A DNA stretch of 64,000 nucleotides from positions 74,013-138,012 of the forward strand of contig CAZYSK010000007.1 of NCBI GenBank assembly GCA_964649415.1, read 5' to 3'. The stretch comes from CAZYSK01 sp964649415 (GTDB lineage Bacteria > Chloroflexota > Anaerolineae > B4-G1). Both the position numbers and the translations under genes were made by a program. The notes beneath the pieces were generated by a model, which made no database searches, had not been told where the DNA came from, and saw only the letters and a program-made list of their open reading frames with translations. Shown in pieces: positions 40,525 through 51,884 of this stretch (position 1 is its first letter; each line of letters opens with the position of its first letter).

Positions 40525-41718
40525 GTGAGTGGGACGGTGTTCCTGAAGCGCGGCCGCGCCAAGCCCGTGTCGCAGCGCCATCCCTGGATCTTTTCCGGTG
40601 CCATCGGGCGAACCGAGGGCGAGATCACGGATGGGGATGTCGTCGATGTGTGCGACGCGGGCCGCAACTGGCTGGCGCGAGGCACGCTCAATCGCCGCTC
40701 TCAGATCACCGTACGGTTGCTGACCTGGAACCGGGATGAACTGGTGGATCGCGGCTTCTGGCGGCGGCGGCTGGAGCGGGCGCTGGCTGCCCGCCAGGCC
40801 CTGGCCGATGATCCGGCGACCTCGACCTACCGCCTCGTGCATGCTGAGTCGGACTATCTTCCGGGGTTGATCGTAGATCGCTATGGGGACTGGCTGGTGG
40901 TGCAGTTCTTGACGCTGGCCGTTGAGCAGCGGAAGGAAGAGCTGGTTGGGCTGCTGGCGGAATTGGTGGACGACGTGCGGGGCATATACGAGCGTTCCGA
41001 TGTGGATGTGCGGGCGAAAGAGGGACTGGGACTGCACACGGGCCTGCTGTGGGGCGAGGAGCCGCCCGAGTTGGTGGAGGTGCTTGAGAACGGCCTCCGC
41101 TATGTGGTGAACGTTCGGCGGGGCCACAAGACCGGTCGATATCTGGATCAGCGAGAGAACCGGGCCCGGTTGCCGATCTTCTGCAGCGGGGCAGAAGTGC
41201 TCGACGCCTTTGCCTATGGTGGGGGGTTCGGGGTCTGTGCTGCGGCGGGCGGGGCATCGCGGGTCACGTTGGTTGAGAGCTCGGGTCCGGCGTTGGATCT
41301 GGCGCGGCGGAACTTCGCACTCAACGGTTTCGAGCATTGCCACCTTGACTACGTGGAGGGAGATGTCTTCAGCGTCGTGCGTGGCTATCGTGCGCAAGGC
41401 CGCCTGTTCGACGTAGTCGTGCTTGACCCGCCCAAGTTCGCCCACAGCGCCCGCGAGGTGGAGCGGGCAACGCGTGCGTACAAGGATGTCAACCTGTTGG
41501 CCTTTCAGCTACTTCGTCCGGGTGGGGTGTTGTTCACTTGCTCGTGCTCAGGCGCGGTGTCTGCCGATCTGTTCCAGAAGGTCGTCTTCGGCGCGGCGGT
41601 GGATGCAGGGCGGGATGCACAGATCATCGGCTCGCTGTCGCAAGGAGCCGATCATCCGGTGGCACTGACCTTTCCCGAGGGGGCTTATCTCAAGGGATTG
41701 GTCTGTCGAGTTCTGTAG
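40525..41718 (+). CDS. RlmI-like 23S rRNA (cytosine-C5) methyltransferase
   Basis: The 397-aa protein has an N-terminal PUA domain (about residues 1-75; GRAKPVSQRHPWIFSGAI), an EEHEE-like linker, and a C-terminal Rossmann methyltransferase with motif I VLDAFAYGGGFGVCAA near 228, VESSGPALDLARRN and the catalytic region VVLDPPKFAHS near 303, then FTCSCSG near 343. This matches RlmI/RlmK, which methylate 23S rRNA. Its length equals that of E. coli RlmI. I chose the GTG at 40525; a frame extending upstream covers repeat sequence. Confidence 0.85.
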   Translation: MSGTVFLKRGRAKPVSQRHPWIFSGAIGRTEGEITDGDVVDVCDAGRNWLARGTLNRRSQITVRLLTWNRDELVDRGFWRRRLERALAARQALADDPATSTYRLVHAESDYLPGLIVDRYGDWLVVQFLTLAVEQRKEELVGLLAELVDDVRGIYERSDVDVRAKEGLGLHTGLLWGEEPPELVEVLENGLRYVVNVRRGHKTGRYLDQRENRARLPIFCSGAEVLDAFAYGGGFGVCAAAGGASRVTLVESSGPALDLARRNFALNGFEHCHLDYVEGDVFSVVRGYRAQGRLFDVVVLDPPKFAHSAREVERATRAYKDVNLLAFQLLRPGGVLFTCSCSGAVSADLFQKVVFGAAVDAGRDAQIIGSLSQGADHPVALTFPEGAYLKGLVCRVL

Positions 41719-41753
41719 ATGGGAGTTCCTATCGTGGCTATGGAGGCTCTACA

Positions 41754-42737
41754 GTGTGGCTCAGTCTAGCAGCGTATACGCCTTTCCTGGTCATCGCGCT
41801 GATCGCTCAGTGGAGCGATCGGGATCGGGGTATACGTTGGATGACCTATGGCTTGTTCATCGTATTCGACGCGTTGACGGCGTTGGGAGGCCTGCTGGCC
41901 TTGCTGCTCGGCCAGAGCCGCGAGCTGCAACGCTTGCTGATGGTGCAATATCCAGGCCTGGCATCTCTGCGGTGGAATGACTTCGGGCTGATCGTCCTTG
42001 GAACGACGGCACTGGCCCCGGTGTTTCTGCTCCGGTTTGTGCGGGGTTTCATAGCTCGTCTGATTCCGATTGACCCCGACTCAGGCATACATGCCGTGGC
42101 GTTGGCGCTAGCGGGCCTGGGCATAGGGCTCAATTTCGCTCAGCTGCCGTTGATCGGTGGCCTGGACACGCTGGCTGAGAGTACCTTCCAGGTCGCGTTT
42201 GTGGACTTGCTTGTGTCGAATCTGCCGATCGGGCTGTTCGCCTTCGTCGGCGTGGGTTTTCTCATCCGGCGCGCACCGCGTGAGACCTGGGAACGTCTGG
42301 GTCTGGAGCGTGTGACCTGGAGGCATCTCGGGCTGGTCGTCGGTCTGACGTTGGCTATCCTGGTGTTCTACTATGGGGTGGATTGGCTGTGGGAGGTGGT
42401 GGACCCGGAGAACCACGAGATGATGGAGGCGCTGGGCGAGGTGCTCTACGGCGGTGTGATGAGCACGTGGCAGGCGCTGGTGATGAGCCTGGCGGCCGGC
42501 GTGACGGAGGAACTGCTGTTCAGAGGGGCATTGCAGCCCCGCTTTGGCCTGCTGCTGACGGCTGTTCTCTTCGCTGCCGTGCACGTGCAGTATGGGCTCA
42601 CGCCGGCGACGCTTGAGGTCTTTGGCGCAGCGCTTGTCCTGGGTTGGCTGCGCCAGCGGACCAACACGGGTGCTTGCATTCTCCTGCACGTGCTGTATGA
42701 TATCGCTGGCCTGCTTGCCTTTCCGCTGCTACCCTGA
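41754..42737 (+). CDS. CPBP-family intramembrane protease-like protein
   Basis: The 327-aa membrane protein has about eight hydrophobic segments. The Abi/CPBP signature is seen as VTEELLFRGALQPRFG near residue 249 (EExxxR) and FAAVHVQYG near 273, the pair of motifs that form the metal site in this CAAX-protease-like family. The N-terminal half (about 1-160) is a separate hydrophobic region. The GTG start has GGAGG upstream. The family includes prenyl-protein proteases and immunity proteins; the substrate is unknown here. Confidence 0.85.
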   Translation: MWLSLAAYTPFLVIALIAQWSDRDRGIRWMTYGLFIVFDALTALGGLLALLLGQSRELQRLLMVQYPGLASLRWNDFGLIVLGTTALAPVFLLRFVRGFIARLIPIDPDSGIHAVALALAGLGIGLNFAQLPLIGGLDTLAESTFQVAFVDLLVSNLPIGLFAFVGVGFLIRRAPRETWERLGLERVTWRHLGLVVGLTLAILVFYYGVDWLWEVVDPENHEMMEALGEVLYGGVMSTWQALVMSLAAGVTEELLFRGALQPRFGLLLTAVLFAAVHVQYGLTPATLEVFGAALVLGWLRQRTNTGACILLHVLYDIAGLLAFPLLP

Positions 42738-42841
42738 TCTTGAGCTTGCACAGGAGCTGGGGAACCAGGTGTTTCGTTGTTGACGAGGACGGCAAGCCGG
42801 AATTGTCCGTTGATCGGCCCCAGCGGGTCGTCTGAGGCTGT

Positions 42842-42869
42842 TTGCATTTGCGCCACCTACGAGTATAAT
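42842..42869 (+). promoter_or_regulatory. Promoter TTGCAT-16-TATAAT for secA
   Basis: TTGCAT (42842-42847) and a perfect TATAAT (42864-42869) are 16 bases apart, giving a leader of about 70 bases that includes a repeat-derived hairpin. Confidence 0.6.
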
Positions 42870-42886
42870 GAAGCGCATACTGAACC

Positions 42887-42914
42887 GGACGCGCGATCAA
42901 TGTCCGCTGCGTCC
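42887..42914. repeat. Family A-related element in the secA leader
   Basis: GGACGC (42887-42892) and GCGTCC (42909-42914) flank GCGATCAATGTCCGCT. The segment GATCAATGTCCGC also occurs near 26754, and GCGTCCGTCATT also occurs in the loop of the family C element near 20570. Confidence 0.5.
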
Positions 42915-42946
42915 GTCATTATTGTCTAGGACATGGGATTGGATTG

Positions 42947-46153
<3,207 letters not shown>

Positions 46154-46167
46154 GGACGATCTCGTCT

Positions 46168-46191
46168 GCAGCACGGCCAAGCCGGTGCTGC
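46168..46191 (+). terminator. Hairpin downstream of secA
   Basis: GCAGCAC and GTGCTGC pair around GGCCAAGCCG, itself able to form GGC/GCC. It sits 15 bases after the secA stop. There is no T tract. Confidence 0.45.
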
Positions 46192-46281
46192 TGGCCCGTC
46201 TCAGTCGTCTGGCTGATAGCGGCGGCGCCAGGTCGTGTGTTAGGTGCTGGCTGGAGGAGTGCTCATTGAAGGAGATTGCTC

Positions 46282-46662
46282 ATGGAGGAAATGGAACTTG
46301 ACCTGACCGGTCGCCTGATGGCGGATATGGACCCGCAATTGCTTGAGTTTTTGCAGACGAAAGTCAACTCTTTCGTGAAATGGGACTTAGTCCGCTTCTT
46401 CCACGACAACCCCCACACCACGGACACCGCTGAGAACATTGCCCGTTATGCCGGTCGCAGTGTCGAGACAATTCGCCTCGAATTGTCCGAGCTGGCACAG
46501 GATGGGGTGCTGGAGGAGAGTCAACTGGACGATATGACGGTCTACTCGCTTGCCCCAGACGAGCAGACTCGGGAGCTACTCGCGCAGTTTGTGAAGGCTT
46601 CCGATGATCGGCAATTCCGGGTCAAGGCGATTTATCACATCATCCGGGGCACGCGACGCTAA
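46282..46662 (+). CDS. Winged-helix regulator linked to a KaiC-like ATPase
   Basis: The 126-aa protein has a winged helix-turn-helix of the transcription-regulator type (about residues 30-95). It shows LVRFFHDNPHTTDTAENIAR, then SVETIRLELSELAQDGVLEE, which is the recognition-helix and wing pattern. The C-terminal part is helical. AAGGAG precedes the ATG at 46282. The KaiC-like gene starts 52 bases after it, and two small membrane proteins follow. It probably senses a signal or controls its own operon. Confidence 0.75.
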   Translation: MEEMELDLTGRLMADMDPQLLEFLQTKVNSFVKWDLVRFFHDNPHTTDTAENIARYAGRSVETIRLELSELAQDGVLEESQLDDMTVYSLAPDEQTRELLAQFVKASDDRQFRVKAIYHIIRGTRR

Positions 46663-46714
46663 GTGGCCGCTTGAGTGTGGAACGTTTGAGCGGCTAACGT
46701 TTAAGGAGGAGCTC

Positions 46715-47476
46715 ATGGAACGGGTGAAGTCGGGCATCCCGGGCCTTGATGAGATGCTGTTGGGCGGGTTCCTATCTCAGACGGCCAATTTGATCGAGGG
46801 CGCACCAGGTACAGGCAAGACGACGTTGGGCATGCAGTTCATTTACCACGGCATTGTTGCCTGTGGGGAGCCTGGTCTTATATTGACTTTCGAGGAGTTT
46901 CCACAGCAGTACTACAGCAGCGCGGCCAGCTTTGGCTGGGACTTCCGGCAGATGGAGAAGGAGGGCAAACTGCGTGTGGTGATGACCAGCCCGGAGGTCA
47001 CCAAGGCCGACCTGGAGCAGGTCGGCGGGCGGATTGAGAGATTGGTGCAGGAGATCGGTGCGAAGCGGGTGCTTGTAGACAGCTTGTCACATTTCGAGCG
47101 TCTTAGCGAGGACCCCACTCACCTTCGGTCTATCGTCTATGGGTTCGTCAATGCCCTGAAGCGCGAGGGATTAACCTCCGTGTTGACGCGGGAGAGTACC
47201 GCGTTGCTGGGCGGAAGCGAGGGCATGGGGGACGCCCTTGGTTTCCTGGTCGATTCCTACCTCCTCCTGCGCTACGTTGAGATCGAGAGTGCCATCCGCA
47301 AGGCGCTGCTGGTCCTCAAGATGCGGGGCAGCAATCACGATAAGGGGATTCGCCAGTTCGCGATCACCTCTCGTGGTGTCGAGGTCCGTGCGCCGTTTGA
47401 GGGACAGGAGGGAATCATGAGCGGCAGCCCTCGACGGATGGTGGACTCGTTTGTACAGGCATTCGTGCGGCGGTAG
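46715..47476 (+). CDS. KaiC-like RecA-fold ATPase (single domain)
   Basis: The 253-aa protein has one KaiC/RadA domain: SGIPGLDEMLLGGF near residue 6, Walker A EGAPGTGKTTLGMQF near 28, Glu pair FEEFPQQY near 57, Walker B RVLVDSLSHFERL near 122, and KMRGSNHDKGIRQFAIT near 215, which is the standard KaiC-family strand with arginine and lysine contacts. The C-terminal tail (about 238-253) is short. AAGGAGGAG lies before the ATG. Single-domain KaiC-like proteins occur in many bacteria and archaea as signalling ATPases. Here it is encoded between a winged-helix gene and two membrane protein genes. Confidence 0.88.
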   Translation: MERVKSGIPGLDEMLLGGFLSQTANLIEGAPGTGKTTLGMQFIYHGIVACGEPGLILTFEEFPQQYYSSAASFGWDFRQMEKEGKLRVVMTSPEVTKADLEQVGGRIERLVQEIGAKRVLVDSLSHFERLSEDPTHLRSIVYGFVNALKREGLTSVLTRESTALLGGSEGMGDALGFLVDSYLLLRYVEIESAIRKALLVLKMRGSNHDKGIRQFAITSRGVEVRAPFEGQEGIMSGSPRRMVDSFVQAFVRR

Positions 47477-47490
47477 GGGGAGGCTGCTAT

Positions 47491-47784
47491 ATGCAAATCG
47501 CCGAGGCAGTGTTGATCGTGTATTCGCTCGCTGCCACCGGGATGCTTCTCGTGTTTCTGTGGCGCGTTGCGTTCTTCTACGAGAAGACATCTGGCCAGCA
47601 TGTGGGCTATCATATCCTTGTTCTGCCAGCACTGCTGCTGGCGGCGGGTATGGTGTGGTATATCGTCCGCGACGTAGCGTTCATTGGACAGTCTATCGCT
47701 GATATCCTGCTGTGTGGTGGTGGTGCTTTTGTCCTTGCGTTTGGGTTCCGTCTGCAGGACTTGATGACTGGAGAGCGCGGATGA
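47491..47784 (+). CDS. Small membrane protein of the KaiC module (first)
   Basis: The 97-aa protein has three hydrophobic segments (about residues 5-27, 41-58, 67-87) with short charged loops (WRVAFFYEKTSGQHVG) and ends in MTGERG. GGGGGAGG precedes the ATG, 14 bases after the KaiC gene. It overlaps the next gene by four bases (ATGA). No known family is recognised; the close coupling suggests it is the membrane anchor or sensor of the module. Confidence 0.75.
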   Translation: MQIAEAVLIVYSLAATGMLLVFLWRVAFFYEKTSGQHVGYHILVLPALLLAAGMVWYIVRDVAFIGQSIADILLCGGGAFVLAFGFRLQDLMTGERG

Positions 47785-48119
47785 TCGTCATCACGACCCC
47801 GCTGGGAGCTGTAGGATTGCTTGCGCTCGTTTACCTGGGCGTTCTTTTCGCCAGCTTCAGCCGCCGGTTGGGCGCGGTAACCAAGTTGGCGAGTCGCCAC
47901 CGCTGGTTTGCGCTGGCTAACTGCCTGATCGCCGTGGCCGCGGTGAGCCAGATCGTGCGAGGTATTGCTGCTCTGTCCCCTGAGCTTGCGTGCCCTTTCC
48001 TGCTAGAATCCTGGTTCGCCCTCGTGAGTTTCCACATTCCCCTGGCCTTAGGCTTGACCGTTGATCTTGTGCTGGTCTGGTACTACTGGGGATGGATTCT
48101 GACGGAGAAGGTTGAGTGA
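47781..48119 (+). CDS. Small membrane protein of the KaiC module (second)
   Basis: The 112-aa protein starts at an ATG overlapping the preceding stop (ATGA). It has three hydrophobic segments (about residues 8-28, 48-68, 84-106) and a basic loop (SRRLGAVTKLASRHRW). It has no recognised family. Together with the preceding gene it gives six membrane segments, so the two may form a hetero-oligomeric membrane unit for the KaiC-like ATPase. Confidence 0.75.
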   Translation: MIVITTPLGAVGLLALVYLGVLFASFSRRLGAVTKLASRHRWFALANCLIAVAAVSQIVRGIAALSPELACPFLLESWFALVSFHIPLALGLTVDLVLVWYYWGWILTEKVE

Positions 48120-48122
48120 GTC

Positions 48123-48143
48123 ATCCATCGCGCGGCGATGGAT
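48123..48143 (+). terminator. Hairpin after the KaiC module
   Basis: ATCCATCGC-GCG-GCGATGGAT forms a perfect 9-bp stem three bases after the stop of the last module gene, followed by TGCTGGGGTCTCT. It likely ends or stabilises the module transcript. Confidence 0.5.
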
Positions 48144-48246
48144 TGCTGGGGTCTCTTGGGAGGGGCTTGTGTGCATTCCCCACGTCTTGACCGTGCCAAT
48201 GCTTTCGTACAGTCCCCCAGTTTCCTAAGAGGCGGTGTCACAGGGT

Positions 48247-49326
48247 ATGGCAGAGTTGATGGCGCACGGCGGTGGAGAATCTCTGGGCTCGGCGGCGGGC
48301 CTGCGCACCCAGCTACACGCGCTGCCGAAGGTGGATCTTCACCGCCACCTTGAGGGTTCTCTCCGGCTCCAGACCCTGGCCGAAATCGCCCAGGAACACG
48401 GGATCGATTTACCCAGCTACGATATCGAGACCCTGCGCCCGTTCGTCACCGTGACGAATGATAGACCGGACTTCCATCGCTTCCTCGAAAAGTTTCGTCT
48501 GCTGCGGCGTTTCTATCCTACTCAGGCGGCCGTGGAACGCCTGGCGTATGAGGCGGTGGCCGATGCGGCCGCCGACAGCGTCAAGTATCTGGAGTTGCGC
48601 TTCAATCCTGTCGCCCTGGCCCGAGAGCAAGGGTTTTCCCTCGACCAGGTAGTTACCTGGGTGTGCAGCGCAGTCGCCAGGTCTGACGCGGACCACGGTG
48701 TGTGCACCCGACTGATCCTTCAGATAGGCCGTGACGAGAGTGTGGATACGGCTGCGGAGATCACCGAAATCGGGTTGGCTCACAAGGACATGGGCGTCGT
48801 CGCCCTGGATCTGGCTGGCGACGAAGCTGGTTATCCGGCCAGGCGCTTTGCCAGGGTCTTCCGAAAGGGGCGACGGGACGGACTGGGCATCACCGTGCAC
48901 GCCGGGGAGGCAGGCGGGCCGGAAAACGTGTGGGAGGCGATCGAATTGCTGGGGGCTCAGCGTATCGGGCACGGGGTACGCTCGATTGAGAACTCGGACG
49001 TGGTCCAATTGGTCCGGGAGCGCGAGGTGACCCTGGAGGTGTGTCCGACCAGCAATGTGCAGACTGCTGTCGTCCGGCGTTTCTGGCAGCATCCCTTGCC
49101 TGATTTGTTGGCCTTGAACTTGCGTGTGACGATCAACACCGATGACCCCAGCATCAGCGATACGACCCTGACCGACGAGTACATGACCGCCATGCTGGCG
49201 ATGGGGGTGACGTTGGAGCAGATCAAGCGCACGATCATCGCGGGCGTCGAGGGTTCGTTTCAGCCCCCGGACGAGCGGAGTCGCCTGTTGGAGTGGTTTC
49301 GCAAGGAGTTGGGGCTGGATGGTTGA
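48247..49326 (+). CDS. add: Adenosine deaminase family protein
   Basis: The 359-aa protein has the zinc and catalytic motifs of adenosine deaminases: KVDLHRHLEGSLRL near residue 28, HAGEAGG near 217 (zinc His and catalytic Glu), GHGVRSIEN near 243 and INTDDPSISDTTLTDEY near 297. It removes the amino group of adenosine in purine salvage, though aminodeoxyfutalosine deaminases of menaquinone synthesis look alike. The ATG is nine bases after AGGCGGTG, a good match to the anti-Shine-Dalgarno sequence. An in-frame GTG at 48235 is the alternative. Confidence 0.9.
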   Translation: MAELMAHGGGESLGSAAGLRTQLHALPKVDLHRHLEGSLRLQTLAEIAQEHGIDLPSYDIETLRPFVTVTNDRPDFHRFLEKFRLLRRFYPTQAAVERLAYEAVADAAADSVKYLELRFNPVALAREQGFSLDQVVTWVCSAVARSDADHGVCTRLILQIGRDESVDTAAEITEIGLAHKDMGVVALDLAGDEAGYPARRFARVFRKGRRDGLGITVHAGEAGGPENVWEAIELLGAQRIGHGVRSIENSDVVQLVREREVTLEVCPTSNVQTAVVRRFWQHPLPDLLALNLRVTINTDDPSISDTTLTDEYMTAMLAMGVTLEQIKRTIIAGVEGSFQPPDERSRLLEWFRKELGLDG

Positions 49327-49381
49327 CGGAATAGGTGCAGGGCCTCACCTAGAGGACCAGTCGTTTCATAGTAGGAGGGCG

Positions 49382-51070
49382 ATGACAGAACTCGTTCGTG
49401 ACCAGATCGCCGTTTTCATTGCCGAAGGATTGCGGGCTGCTCAGGAGGGTGGCGCGCTTCCGGAGTTCGAGACACCGGAGGTTGCTGTAGAGCAATCGCG
49501 CCACCCCGAACATGGCGACTACGCTTCGCCGGTCTGTCTGCGGTTGGCCAAAGAGGCACGGATGGCCCCACGAGATATCGCCTTGCGTGTGATCGAGCAT
49601 CTCCCGCAGGCCCCGCTTGTGGGCCAGGTGGAGGTCGCTGGCCCTGGGTATATCAACGTCAAGCTCAGCACGGGTTGGCTGGTGGCGCAAGTGCCGCAGA
49701 TCTTGGAGGCCGGGCAGCACTGGGGGCACGTGGACCGCGGTCGCGGGCAGCGGGTGCAGGTTGAGTTTGTCAGTGCCAATCCGACCGGTCCGATCACCGT
49801 TGCCTCTGCACGCAACGCTGTCATCGGCGATACGTTGGCCGGTGTGCTGGATGCGGCGGGCTTTGAGGTCGAGCGGGAATACTACGTCAATGACGCCGGT
49901 TCCCAGGTACGCAAGTTTGGGGAGAGTGTTTTCGCCCGTTATGCCCAGGCGCTTGGGCGCGACGAGCCGTTCCCGGAGGATGGCTACCGGGGAGACTATG
50001 TGGCGGAGATAGGCCAGCAGATGGCCCAGGAATACGGTGATCAGTATCTCGGTGTGTCCCGCCGGGACGCTGTGCGTGCCCTTGGCTCGGAGGGCATCGC
50101 GCGCATGATTGAGCTTATAGGCCAGGACCTGGCGTCTTTGGGGGTGGTGTTCGATACCTGGTTTCATGAGAGCAGCCTGTATTCTTCCGGTTTGTTCGAC
50201 CGCATCCTCGAGGGGCTTCGAGGCAAGGGCCATATCGTCGAGCGCGATGACGCGGTGTGGTTCACTTCCCCCGAACTGGACGCGGACGCGGTTGTCATCC
50301 GTTCCCCTCGGGTCATAGCGGAGCCAAGCGAGCGGCCCACGTACTTCGCCTCTGATATCGCATATCTATGGAACAAGCTGGCCGAGCGCGGATTCGACCG
50401 GGCGATATACGTATGGGGGGCAGATCACCACGGCGACATGCCGCGCGTGAAGGCGGCGGCCCCGGCACTGGGGCTTGACGCTGAGCGTGTGGAGATCATC
50501 CTCTATCAGATGGTGAACCTGAAGCGCGGTGGCGAGGACGTGCGCATGTCGAAGCGCGCAGGGGAGTTCGTCACACTGCGGGAGTTGCTCGATGAGGTCG
50601 GCCCGGATCCGATTCGCTTCATGCTTCTCACCCGGACCGTGGATGCGACGATAGACTTCGACCTGGATCTGGCCGTCGAGCAGTCGGACAAGAATCCGGT
50701 GTACTACGTACAGTATGCCCACGCGCGCATCTGCAGTATGTTGCGCTTTGCCGCCGATCTGGGCTGGGATCTGGATGCGCCGGGCGACGTCTCGCTGCTG
50801 ACTCACGAGAGCGAGTTGGCCCTCATCCGCAAGATGTTGGATCTGCCGGAGATCGTGGCGATGGCGGCGATGCAACGTGCCCCACATCATCTGACCTTCT
50901 ACGCGCAGGAACTGGCCTCAACCTTCCACGCGTTCTATCGGGATTGCCGTGTCGTGTCGCCCGAGGAACCGCAGCAGACCCAGGCGCGGCTGATGCTGGT
51001 GCGGGCGGCCCGGCTGACGCTGGCGCGCGCCTTGGAGCTGCTTGGGGTGAGCACACCGGAGCGGATGTGA
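49382..51070 (+). CDS. argS: Arginyl-tRNA synthetase with altered HIGH motif
   Basis: The 562-aa enzyme charges tRNA-Arg. The N-terminal Add1 domain (about residues 1-110) precedes the class I catalytic core: FVSANPTGPITVASARNAVIGD near 132, YYVNDAGSQVRKFG near 165, YVWGADHHGDMPRVKAA near 345, and the KMSKS-like VRMSKRAGEFVTL near 387. The C-terminal DALR anticodon domain ends FHAFYRDCRVV and LTLARALELLGV. The HIGH signature, usually HVGHGR after NPTGPL, reads TVASAR. AGGAGG precedes the ATG. It is otherwise complete and normal in length. Confidence 0.95.
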   Translation: MTELVRDQIAVFIAEGLRAAQEGGALPEFETPEVAVEQSRHPEHGDYASPVCLRLAKEARMAPRDIALRVIEHLPQAPLVGQVEVAGPGYINVKLSTGWLVAQVPQILEAGQHWGHVDRGRGQRVQVEFVSANPTGPITVASARNAVIGDTLAGVLDAAGFEVEREYYVNDAGSQVRKFGESVFARYAQALGRDEPFPEDGYRGDYVAEIGQQMAQEYGDQYLGVSRRDAVRALGSEGIARMIELIGQDLASLGVVFDTWFHESSLYSSGLFDRILEGLRGKGHIVERDDAVWFTSPELDADAVVIRSPRVIAEPSERPTYFASDIAYLWNKLAERGFDRAIYVWGADHHGDMPRVKAAAPALGLDAERVEIILYQMVNLKRGGEDVRMSKRAGEFVTLRELLDEVGPDPIRFMLLTRTVDATIDFDLDLAVEQSDKNPVYYVQYAHARICSMLRFAADLGWDLDAPGDVSLLTHESELALIRKMLDLPEIVAMAAMQRAPHHLTFYAQELASTFHAFYRDCRVVSPEEPQQTQARLMLVRAARLTLARALELLGVSTPERM

Positions 51071-51156
51071 GGCGGACTGGAGGCTAGAGGTTGGAAGGCC
51101 GGCAGGATGCCGGCGGTCCGTTGGATAGCGGTCTGAGGGGGAGTGAGACGTAGACG

Positions 51157-51717
51157 ATGGGTTTGAAGCCCGACTACTGGATTCGCAAGATGGCGTTGGA
51201 ACACCAGATGATTGAGCCCTTCGTGGATGGACAGGTGCGGAATGGCGTCATATCCTACGGGCTTTCATCCTACGGCTACGACATCCGTGTGGCGGATGAC
51301 TTCAAGGTTTTTGCGCCGGGTCTGGGGGACTTGACCGTCGTAGACCCCAAGCGGCTCGACACGCGGGCGATGGTGGATTTCACGGGAGACGTATGTGTCA
51401 TTCCCCCTAACTCGTTCATTCTGGGCCGTTCGCTGGAGTATTTCCGTGTCCCTCGCGGCGTTCTGTGTGTGTGCTTGGGCAAATCCACCTATGCCCGTTG
51501 CGGCATTATCGTCAACATAACCCCTTTCGAGCCGGAGTGGGAAGGATACGTCACGCTGGAGATCAGCAACACGACGCCCCTATCGGCCAAGATCTATGCC
51601 AACGAGGGCATCGCCCAGGTTCTGTTCTTTGAAGCCGATGCAGAATGCGAGGTCTCCTACGCTGACAGGAAGGGGAAATACCAGGATCAGCGTGCTATTG
51701 TTCTGCCCCGCCTGTGA
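51157..51717 (+). CDS. dcd: dCTP deaminase
   Basis: The 186-aa enzyme converts dCTP to dUTP for thymidylate synthesis. It shows SYGYDIRVADDF near residue 34, GKSTYARCGIIVNITPFEPE near 107 with the conserved Ser-x-x-x-Arg, and the catalytic Glu in TLEISNTTPLSAKIYANEG near 130. It is a trimeric dUTPase-fold enzyme. The ATG has GAGACG-type weak spacing. The tRNA-Val promoter begins three bases after its stop. Confidence 0.95.
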   Translation: MGLKPDYWIRKMALEHQMIEPFVDGQVRNGVISYGLSSYGYDIRVADDFKVFAPGLGDLTVVDPKRLDTRAMVDFTGDVCVIPPNSFILGRSLEYFRVPRGVLCVCLGKSTYARCGIIVNITPFEPEWEGYVTLEISNTTPLSAKIYANEGIAQVLFFEADAECEVSYADRKGKYQDQRAIVLPRL

Positions 51718-51719
51718 CG

Positions 51720-51748
51720 TTGACGAATGCGACAAACCTGGTTATAAT
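51720..51748 (+). promoter_or_regulatory. Promoter TTGACG-17-TATAAT for tRNA-Val
   Basis: TTGACG (51720-51725) and a perfect TATAAT (51743-51748) are 17 bases apart. The mature tRNA begins nine bases after the -10 box. Confidence 0.75.
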
Positions 51749-51756
51749 AGGCTGGC

Positions 51757-51830
51757 GGGCGGATAGCTCAGTTGGTTAGAGCGCCTCCCTTACAAGGAGG
51801 AGGTCACAGGTTCGAGTCCTGTTCTGCCCA
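51757..51830 (+). tRNA. tRNA-Val (anticodon UAC)
   Basis: The 74-base gene folds as a standard cloverleaf. The acceptor stem GGGCGGA pairs with TCTGCCC, with discriminator A. The D-arm is GCTC...GAGC, the anticodon stem-loop is CCTCC-CTTACAA-GGAGG with anticodon TAC, and the T-arm is CACAGGTTCGAGTCCTGTT. The 3' CCA is not encoded. It reads GUN valine codons, mainly GUA and GUG. Confidence 0.96.
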
Positions 51831-51884
51831 TATAGGCGGCGCGGCATGTTGCGCCGCTGCTTCGTGTCGCTTAGGAATGGCCCC

